Both the position numbers and the translations under genes were made by a program. From Gallionellaceae bacterium (GTDB lineage Bacteria > Pseudomonadota > Gammaproteobacteria > Burkholderiales > Gallionellaceae): a stretch of 6,914 nucleotides of DNA. Positions within the stretch are counted from its first letter, which is position 1. Each line of letters starts with the position of its first letter. The DNA lies in contig PLYB01000226.1 of NCBI GenBank assembly GCA_003151655.1, positions 1,529 through 8,442 of the forward strand. Reading direction: 5' to 3'. A model generated the notes under the pieces. That model was not told the origin of the DNA. It searched no databases and worked only from the letters and a program-made list of their open reading frames with translations. This document shows, one piece after another, positions 1-5,523 of this stretch.

Positions 1-24
1 CAAGCAAGCAAGCAAGCAAGCAAG
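1..24. repeat. (CAAG)6 tetranucleotide tandem repeat at window edge
   Basis: Six perfect copies of CAAG begin at the first base of the window, so the true copy number may be larger. Read from base 1 the tract encodes Gln-Ala-Ser-Lys repeats and meets a TAG stop at 28-30, so it could be the last codons of an upstream gene; the other two forward frames stay open to 142 and 179. No codon bias or neighbour decides between coding and intergenic. Tetranucleotide tracts can vary in length by replication slippage, but no link to phase variation is shown here. Confidence 0.85.
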
Positions 25-45
25 ATTTAGAAGAACGCCACTTTC

Positions 46-74
46 AAAAAGTTCCTTTTCCGGGAACTCTTTTT
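46..74 (+). terminator. Weak terminator-like hairpin upstream of the hydrolase gene
   Basis: AGTTCC (50-55) and GGAACT (63-68) form a 6-bp stem around a 7-base loop, preceded by A5 (46-50) and followed by CTCTTTTT ending at 74. That is the shape of a small, possibly bidirectional, Rho-independent terminator for whatever lies to the left. The stem is short with only moderate GC and the T run starts after a CTC, so it would be weak. A chance palindrome is a real alternative. Confidence 0.3.
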
Positions 75-124
75 CAACTATTCCGTTTTATCGCTCTATC
101 CCTTTCGGGCTGGATGCATCGCAT

Positions 125-172
125 TGGTTTCTCCCCGTTTAGTTGCCCAACAGCCCTGACTAGGAGAAACCA
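125..172 (+). promoter_or_regulatory. Inverted repeat able to mask the SD and start of the hydrolase gene
   Basis: TGGTTTCTCC at 125-134 is the exact reverse complement of GGAGAAACCA at 163-172. The right arm contains most of the Shine-Dalgarno AGGAG (162-166), the whole spacer, and the A of the ATG at 172. In mRNA the 10-bp stem, with a 28-base loop (135-162), would hide the ribosome binding site. This is the geometry of a translational on/off hairpin. Function is inference; the pairing is read directly from the sequence. Confidence 0.5.
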
Positions 173-1698
173 TGTTTAGGAAAAAATCATTACGCGAAAA
201 ATCGCCCGATATTATGCGGGTTGTTTCACCACCAATCAATATTCCCACAGGGCTTCCACCCGAGCCATCAGCCAAGCCGCAAGTGGCTGTGTTCGTTACC
301 CACGGCATGGGGCAGCAAGTGCCGTTTGAAACACTGGATGCCGCAGCCGAAGGATTAATCCAGTCCGCCAACAGGCATGGCAATAGCATCAATGAGATTC
401 GCTCCCGCACCGTACTCATTGGCGACATCAAAACACAGCGCGCAGAATTCGAAATGCGCGATGCGCAAGACAGAGATGTTGAAGTGCATGTTTATGAAGG
501 TTACTGGGCACCCATTACCGAAGGCCAAGTCACTTTGCGCGATGTGATGTTGTTTTTGTTTCGGGCCGGTTTAAAAGGGCTATGGAACAGTTGGTTTAAT
601 TTTGAACGCTGGATGTTCGGGAAAGGGGTCTCATTTGGTCAACAGAATGGAGCCACATTTCACCTCTTGATACCATTAGCGGTATTGCTCAGTTTGTTGG
701 GGCTTAATTCAGTCATTGCCTTTGTGGCAGCCAATAAGTTGTTCCATAAAGAATGCGTAATAAACTGTGCATCAAATTTGTCCGACCCCAACTTCGTTGC
801 ACTTACCAATCTGGCTGCCATATATCTAGCCATCTGCCTAGTATGTGGCGGCACTCTTTTACTTTTAATGCTTTTCAAGAAAGGGATAAAAAATCCGGGG
901 ACGAATGCAGGTTGGCATTTTGCCACGCGGGTAGGGGAAATAATGCTTTGGCTATGGGTGCTTTGCACTATAGTCTGTGGCACTTGGATGCTGTCAATTT
1001 ACTCATTTTGTCTCAAGCCGAAGTGCCTTGACTTTACCTGCATCAGCAATTTATGGCCAGCCGTTTGGACTATCCTAGTCTTCGCCTCTTGGCTCGTCAA
1101 AAACCTGCTAATCCAATACATGGGCGATGTTGCCGCCTATGTAGATTCGCACTCACTTGATAAGTTTGATGACGTCCGCAGCCGAATCAAAGCCACCGTG
1201 TTTGAACATGCCAAGGCCATCTACGCAAATTCTCAATATGAACACATAGCGATGATGGGGCATTCCCTCGGCTCTGCCATTACTTACGACACACTCAACG
1301 CCCTCATCAATAACGACGCGCTGAACGGAAATAAACTAGACGTAATCAAGCGCACCAAACTACTGCTCACCTTTGGCTCACCGCTGGATAAGTTTGCATT
1401 TCTTTTCGCATCGCAAATAAACAAAGCCACCGCTACACGTGAAGCCTTGGCTGCAACGCTTCAGCCATTGATCCAAGCATACCTGCCGTTCCGCAACATT
1501 AAATGGATCAACGTTTATTCCGACCGTGACATCGTGAGCGGGAGGTTGGATTTTTACGATGACGAGGAGGCTGCCGGATACACGACCGAGCGCAAAGTTA
1601 AGAATGTAGAAGACCCGGACGCAAAAATTCCACTGGCTGCGCACATTGAGTATTGGGATAACCGGAAATTGTTTGATGAACTGTTTGAGAATCTTTAA
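172..1698 (+). CDS. Membrane-embedded alpha/beta-hydrolase (lipase/esterase-like)
   Basis: 508 residues. The start at 172 follows AGGAG (162-166) with a 5-base spacer. The N-terminal strand VAVFVTHGMGQQ (38-49) has the HG motif typical of an alpha/beta-hydrolase oxyanion region, and GHSLG (363-367) is a classic nucleophile elbow with Ser365. Asp451 or Asp453 in YSDRDIVSG and His491 in AAHIEYW are candidates to complete the triad; their order fits the fold. Between the first strand and the elbow lie four predicted transmembrane helices (about 162-187, 209-235, 254-277, 293-316), an even number that puts both halves of the hydrolase on the same side, probably the cytoplasm given Lys/Arg-rich flanks. 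The two predicted outer loops hold five cysteines (195, 199; 280, 285, 290). Substrate unknown; a lipid or ester is the default guess. It is the first gene of an apparent operon, with the next gene 27 bp on. I do not recognise a named family. Confidence 0.85.
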   Translation: MFRKKSLREKSPDIMRVVSPPINIPTGLPPEPSAKPQVAVFVTHGMGQQVPFETLDAAAEGLIQSANRHGNSINEIRSRTVLIGDIKTQRAEFEMRDAQDRDVEVHVYEGYWAPITEGQVTLRDVMLFLFRAGLKGLWNSWFNFERWMFGKGVSFGQQNGATFHLLIPLAVLLSLLGLNSVIAFVAANKLFHKECVINCASNLSDPNFVALTNLAAIYLAICLVCGGTLLLLMLFKKGIKNPGTNAGWHFATRVGEIMLWLWVLCTIVCGTWMLSIYSFCLKPKCLDFTCISNLWPAVWTILVFASWLVKNLLIQYMGDVAAYVDSHSLDKFDDVRSRIKATVFEHAKAIYANSQYEHIAMMGHSLGSAITYDTLNALINNDALNGNKLDVIKRTKLLLTFGSPLDKFAFLFASQINKATATREALAATLQPLIQAYLPFRNIKWINVYSDRDIVSGRLDFYDDEEAAGYTTERKVKNVEDPDAKIPLAAHIEYWDNRKLFDELFENL

Positions 1699-1725
1699 AT
1701 TTATTAAAATTTTTCGGAGCCTTCG

Positions 1726-2379
1726 ATGAATGACGAAACTCAGCTTAACAAACTTGGAACCGCAATATTGGAACCAATTATCAAAGCATACAAGGCAGGC
1801 GGAATAGCACTTGCACTAATTGTCGCGGGGACTGCGATGCTAATTTCAGCCGTAATAGCGAAATCAGGAGCTGTCTCCACAATTGTTGCGATTGCGGGCT
1901 CATTCTCCATTGCTTCGGTTGTACTCTGGTTCTATTTAGTAGAAGTTAAAAAGATCAAAAAAGCTATCAAGACAGTTGAAGATAACGAAGCCCTCTTGAA
2001 TTCCATTCAGAGTACGGCAATTCAATTGACTGAGATCAGTTCGCACTTGCAGGCATTGGCGTTTAAGCACTCAGACCAAGTAAAGCCTGTTATCAAACAG
2101 ATTCGAGAAATAGTCAGGATGGTTGCCCATATTCCGTTGCTGGGAGATACTGAAATTGGTAAACGTATTGCGGAATTAGCTGATCACGAAAAAGTAAAGG
2201 AAATCGATGAACTTTCTGACTCGATTGTTGAATACACCGAATCTGCAAAAGAGGTGATTGAGGATATCCGCATGGCACTAACGACACTTAATGCCACGCC
2301 GCTAATCGATTATGCAAAGCAACTCAAAGCAATCGATATGTCACTAATAGAAGCACTCAAAATTGGTGCGAAATTGTGA
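1726..2379 (+). CDS. Two-TM membrane protein with long helical tail, function unknown
   Basis: 217 residues. The ATG at 1726 is preceded by GGAG (1716-1719) with a 6-base spacer. Two hydrophobic stretches (about 25-45 and 49-72) are separated by a very short turn (KSGAV), forming a helical hairpin in the membrane. A basic patch right after it (VKKIKKAIK, 74-82) implies a cytoplasmic C-terminus by the positive-inside rule. Residues about 80-215 are rich in Glu, Lys, Ile, Leu and Ala with few Pro or Gly, consistent with a helical bundle or coiled coil. No catalytic motif is seen. Position between the hydrolase (27 bp upstream) and the WD40-caspase (stop and start overlap as TGATG) suggests an accessory, scaffold or oligomerising role, but that is inference from context. 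Base composition is more AT-rich than the following gene (hand counts of two 60-base lines give 30% and 47% GC). Confidence 0.8.
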   Translation: MNDETQLNKLGTAILEPIIKAYKAGGIALALIVAGTAMLISAVIAKSGAVSTIVAIAGSFSIASVVLWFYLVEVKKIKKAIKTVEDNEALLNSIQSTAIQLTEISSHLQALAFKHSDQVKPVIKQIREIVRMVAHIPLLGDTEIGKRIAELADHEKVKEIDELSDSIVEYTESAKEVIEDIRMALTTLNATPLIDYAKQLKAIDMSLIEALKIGAKL

Positions 2380-2492
2380 TGATTAACTCAATTACTCTTC
2401 TCTTAATTATGCGCCCACAAAAACTACTACTGTTAATTTCGCAATCGATAATTGGTTTAATGTTGTGCAGTTTGAATCTTGCCTACGCCGCC
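2379..2492 (+). other. Signal peptide and start-site region of the WD40-caspase
   Basis: From ATG 2379 the leader has an unusual N-region: a short hydrophobic run (ITLLLI), then MRPQK, then the main hydrophobic core LLLLISQSIIGLML, ending in A-Y-A before AEPP. Starting at ATG 2409 removes the first run and leaves a textbook leader that aligns with the paralogue (MRTHK..., A-N-A before AEPP). The cysteine in the core (LMLC) does not match a lipobox, so a lipoprotein is unlikely. The cleavage site falls after the codon ending at 2489. Confidence 0.7.
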
Positions 2493-5393
2493 GAACCACC
2501 CACCGAACCCATCTTGCGCTTCGACCTTGGCGAACACACGGCGACGATTAGCCGCATCGCCAGCGACGAGGCAGGGCGCTATCTGGTAACGGCATCCGCC
2601 GACAAAACCGCACGGGTGTGGAATCTGGCGGATGGACGGCTGCTCAACACCTTGCGCATTCCTGTTGGCAGCGGTAACGAGGGCAAGCTGAATGCCGTGA
2701 CGCTGTCGCCGGATGGGCAAATGGTGGCGTTGGGGGGATGGACGCAAGTGGGCGATGCTGGTGTTTCCATCTTTCTCTTCGACCGCGCCAGTGGCCGCTT
2801 GTTGCGCCGCCTCACCGGTTTGCCCAATGTAATTTTTCATCTTGCCTTCTCCCCTGACGGTCGGCTGCTGGCGGCGATGTTGGGTGGGAACAGTGGTCTG
2901 TGCCTGTTCTCCGTCTCCGATGGTCGTTTGCTGGCGCAAGATACGGACTACGGCGCAAACAGTTTCTCGGTGCATTTCAACCCCGCAGCCTCGGGTGCTG
3001 CCGCGCAATTGCTGACCACCAGTTTAGACGGCTTTCTGCGCCAGTACCATTTTGATGGTCAGCGCTTGAGCCTGTCGGCCAAGCGCGCCGCCCCCGGTGG
3101 CGTAAAGCCCAACGCCGCACGTTTCTCGCCCGACGGTAAGCGCATTGCGGTGGGCTTTAACGATACCCCAGCCGTCAACGTGCTGGATGCCGCGGATCTA
3201 TCCTTGCTCGCAGCACCCGACACGGCGGGGGTGAATGCAGAATTGAGCAAAATCGCGTGGTCGCCAGATGGGCAGACCTTGTTTGCAGCAGGTAAGGCGG
3301 ATAAACAGTTCGAGGGGAATTGGCATACTTACCTGCGCCACTGGCCATCGGGCGGACTTGGCGCACCGCAGGATGAGCCGGTGGCGAATAACGTCATCAT
3401 GGATTTGCTGGGTTTGCCGGGTGGGCGGGTGGTGTTTGGCAGTGGAGAACCGTCTTGGGGTGTAGTTGATGGGCACGGGCAACGCACGCTGTTCCATGCG
3501 TCGCTGGTGGCGGATTTTCGTGGTAATCAGCTAGGCTTCGACGTCTCCCCCAATGGCGCGCTAGTGCGTTTCGGCTATGAGTCTCGCGGAAGATCCCCCA
3601 GCGTATTTGATAGCCGAACTCGTGCTTTCTTGGCTGCGGATAGCGCGGGCCTGACGCCACCGCTGCTCAAGGCAACTGGTCTGAACGTCACCGACTGGTT
3701 TAACACCTTCGCCACAAAGCTTAACGGCACGCTGCTCAAGCTAGGTCAAAATGAAATGTCCCGCAGCCTCGCCCTGCTACCTGACGGCAGCGGCTTCGCG
3801 TTGGGGACAGTATGGTATTTACGCCTGTTCGACTACAATGGCACTCAACGCTGGCAACAAGCTGCGCCCGGTGAGGTGAATGCAGTGAACGTGTCGCAAG
3901 ACGGGCGCTGGGTGGTGGCGGCTTATGGCGATGGCACCATCCGCTGGCATCGAGCCTCCGATGGTGCCGAGCAATTTGCCTTCTTCCCGCACGCCGATAA
4001 AAAACGCTGGGTGTTGTGGACCCCTTCCGGTTATTACGATGCCTCGCCCGGTGCGGAAGAACTAATTGGCTGGCATGTGAATCGTGGCAAAGACCATGCC
4101 GCCGATTTCTTTCCAGCTTCACGTTTCCGCGACCGTTTCTATCGCCCCGATGTATTGGCTAAAGTTCTACAAACCCAAGATGAAGCAGAAGCGGTGCGTC
4201 TTGCTAATGAAGAATCCGGTCGCCGTACTCAAACAATTACTGCCATTGCGCAGGTATTGCCGCCCGTCGTTGAGATTGTTTCGCCTGCCTCGGATACGTC
4301 AGTCCAACCAGGCACAATCAAAGTACGCTACACCGTGCGCACTGCTGCGGATGCGCCTGTCACCGCCATGCGGGTGCGGGTGAATGGGCTGCTGCAATCT
4401 AATGCCCGTGCGTTAAAACTGATTGCCAACAAGGGCGATACGCAAGAGATTGAAGTGACCATACCGGAACCCGATGCGGGAATTCAAGCCAGTATGCGCG
4501 CTTTGAAACTCGCCGGGCAAGCACAAGATAGCGAGGCGACTTCTGCTGATCGACCGGTAGAAATTCAACTGTTTGCCGAAAACAAATTCAGCACCTCCAC
4601 ACCTGCCATCTTGCGCTTGCAGTACGCGGGCAAAGTGACCACCAAGCAGGGTGTATCCAGCAAACCCAAGCTGTATGTGCTTGCAGTCGGTGTATCAAAA
4701 TACAAGAACCCGGATTACAACTTGGGCTTGGCGGCGAAAGATGCGCAAGACTTTGTGAATTCGTTGAAAAGCCAGAAGGGAAAACTGTATAGCGATGTGG
4801 TGGTGAAACTGCTCACCGATGAGCAAGCAACACGAGACGATGTTTTGGAAGGCTTAGGGTGGCTGGAACAAAATGTAAAAAGCAGCGATGTTGGCATTAT
4901 GTTTGTTGCTGGTCACGGCATGAATGACAAACTCGGCGGCTATTACTTCCTACCGCATAACGTTGATATAGATAAATTGAAGAGTACCGCCGTATCGCAA
5001 AACGACATCAAACAAACCTTCGCCAACCTGCCCGGACATACCGTGTTCTTTATCGATACCTGCTATTCCGGTGGCGCACTTGGTTCGGTGAGAACCGCTG
5101 GCTTTGTGAATGATTTAGCCTCTGCGGAAAATGGCGCGGTGGTGTTTACCGCCTCCTCTGCCGGGCAAGAGTCGCAAGAAAACGAAAGCTGGGGCAATGG
5201 CGCGTTCACCAAGTCTGTGGTGGAAGGCTTGAACGGCAGTGCCGATTTTCGAAAGAGCGGCTTTATTACCGCAAAAGGTTTGGATTACTACGTGGATGAT
5301 CGGGTGAAGTCGCTGACTAACGGGAAACAAACACCGGTGACCATTTCACCGGGCGGGGTGAGTGATTTCCCGATTACGCAGGTGGAGCGTTAA
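2379..5393 (+). CDS. Exported WD40-repeat protein with C-terminal caspase-like (C14) peptidase domain
   Basis: 1004 residues from the ATG at 2379, chosen because TGATG couples it to the preceding stop; GTG 2376 and ATG 2409 are alternatives. ATG 2409 gives MRPQK..., matching the leader of the downstream paralogue, but lacks a clear Shine-Dalgarno. A hydrophobic leader ends in A-Y-A (35-37), a signal peptidase I site, so the mature protein is probably periplasmic or secreted. About ten WD40-like repeats follow (about 52-540), marked by recurring SPDG turns and units such as DKTARVWNLADG. A WTPSGYYDASPG segment (about 547) follows, then a linker with a probable Ig-like beta domain from PPVVEIVSP (628), then the caspase fold (about 764-1000). 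Catalytic His846 lies in VAGHGM and Cys895 in FFIDTCYSGG; the D-x-C-x-S-G context is that of bacterial metacaspase/orthocaspase proteins, which known members use to cut after Arg or Lys. The repeats probably sense a partner that controls the protease. Active-site residues look intact. Confidence 0.9.
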   Translation: MINSITLLLIMRPQKLLLLISQSIIGLMLCSLNLAYAAEPPTEPILRFDLGEHTATISRIASDEAGRYLVTASADKTARVWNLADGRLLNTLRIPVGSGNEGKLNAVTLSPDGQMVALGGWTQVGDAGVSIFLFDRASGRLLRRLTGLPNVIFHLAFSPDGRLLAAMLGGNSGLCLFSVSDGRLLAQDTDYGANSFSVHFNPAASGAAAQLLTTSLDGFLRQYHFDGQRLSLSAKRAAPGGVKPNAARFSPDGKRIAVGFNDTPAVNVLDAADLSLLAAPDTAGVNAELSKIAWSPDGQTLFAAGKADKQFEGNWHTYLRHWPSGGLGAPQDEPVANNVIMDLLGLPGGRVVFGSGEPSWGVVDGHGQRTLFHASLVADFRGNQLGFDVSPNGALVRFGYESRGRSPSVFDSRTRAFLAADSAGLTPPLLKATGLNVTDWFNTFATKLNGTLLKLGQNEMSRSLALLPDGSGFALGTVWYLRLFDYNGTQRWQQAAPGEVNAVNVSQDGRWVVAAYGDGTIRWHRASDGAEQFAFFPHADKKRWVLWTPSGYYDASPGAEELIGWHVNRGKDHAADFFPASRFRDRFYRPDVLAKVLQTQDEAEAVRLANEESGRRTQTITAIAQVLPPVVEIVSPASDTSVQPGTIKVRYTVRTAADAPVTAMRVRVNGLLQSNARALKLIANKGDTQEIEVTIPEPDAGIQASMRALKLAGQAQDSEATSADRPVEIQLFAENKFSTSTPAILRLQYAGKVTTKQGVSSKPKLYVLAVGVSKYKNPDYNLGLAAKDAQDFVNSLKSQKGKLYSDVVVKLLTDEQATRDDVLEGLGWLEQNVKSSDVGIMFVAGHGMNDKLGGYYFLPHNVDIDKLKSTAVSQNDIKQTFANLPGHTVFFIDTCYSGGALGSVRTAGFVNDLASAENGAVVFTASSAGQESQENESWGNGAFTKSVVEGLNGSADFRKSGFITAKGLDYYVDDRVKSLTNGKQTPVTISPGGVSDFPITQVER

Positions 5394-5410
5394 TGATTAA
5401 TACATTAACG
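5388..5410. repeat. Perfect 8-bp inverted repeat across the WD40-caspase stop codon
   Basis: CGTTAATG (5388-5395) and CATTAACG (5403-5410) are exact reverse complements with a 7-base AT spacer. The left arm includes the last sense codon and the TAA stop. There is no T run after it, so it is not a standard terminator. It could be a protein-binding operator for the next gene or chance. Confidence 0.5.
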
Positions 5411-5439
5411 CCGTCCTTCCCGCGCAGTAGAAGAAACAG

Positions 5440-5511
5440 CGTAGGGGCGTATGGCAATGCGCCCTTGTTGGCATTCAGATTGAAAAAGGCGTATTGCCAT
5501 ACGCCCCTACG
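5440..5511. repeat. 24-bp-arm palindromic repeat (dispersed-repeat or MITE-like hairpin)
   Basis: Bases 5440-5463 and 5488-5511 are reverse complements over 24 positions with one exception, which becomes a G-U wobble in RNA; the loop is 24 bases. Each arm is itself palindromic: GGCGTAT/ATGCGCC (5446-5452, 5457-5463) and GGCGTAT/ATACGCC (5488-5494, 5499-5505), so the RNA could fold as one long hairpin or two short ones. The outer GTAGGGGC/GCCCCTAC ends resemble, from memory, short palindromic dispersed repeats in environmental bacterial genomes. It may end transcription or stabilise the upstream mRNA; it lacks a following T run. Confidence 0.8.
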
Positions 5512-5516
5512 AAGGA
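5512..5516 (+). promoter_or_regulatory. Ribosome binding site of the second WD40 gene, adjoining the hairpin
   Basis: AAGGA at 5512-5516 lies 7 bases before the ATG at 5524 and begins on the base after the right arm of the 24-bp hairpin. This supports 5524 as the start and places ribosome access beside a strong RNA structure. A two-codon frame (ATG CAC TGA, 5516-5524) ends on the A of this start codon. Confidence 0.65.
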
Positions 5517-5523
5517 TGCACTG

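Noticed and set aside
96..431. Minus-strand open frame of 111 codons over the hydrolase start
   Set aside because: It overlaps a well-supported + strand gene with clear motifs and SD, and its translation shows no recognisable domain.
1699..1725. AT-rich gap after the hydrolase gene as a terminator
   Set aside because: There is no GC stem before the T run; it reads as a short intra-operon spacer with the SD of the next gene.
2379..2492. Possible lipoprotein leader because of a Cys in the hydrophobic core
   Set aside because: LMLC lacks the small residues of a lipobox before Cys, while A-Y-A followed by AEPP is a good signal peptidase I site; the paralogue shows the same.
2457..3008. Minus-strand open frame of 183 codons within the WD40 region
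   Set aside because: It is a shadow of the GC-rich WD40 coding frame; the same kind of minus-strand opening appears opposite the paralogue, as expected from shared coding sequence.
5440..5511. CRISPR repeat-spacer unit
   Set aside because: There is only one inverted pair with no direct repeats at regular spacing.
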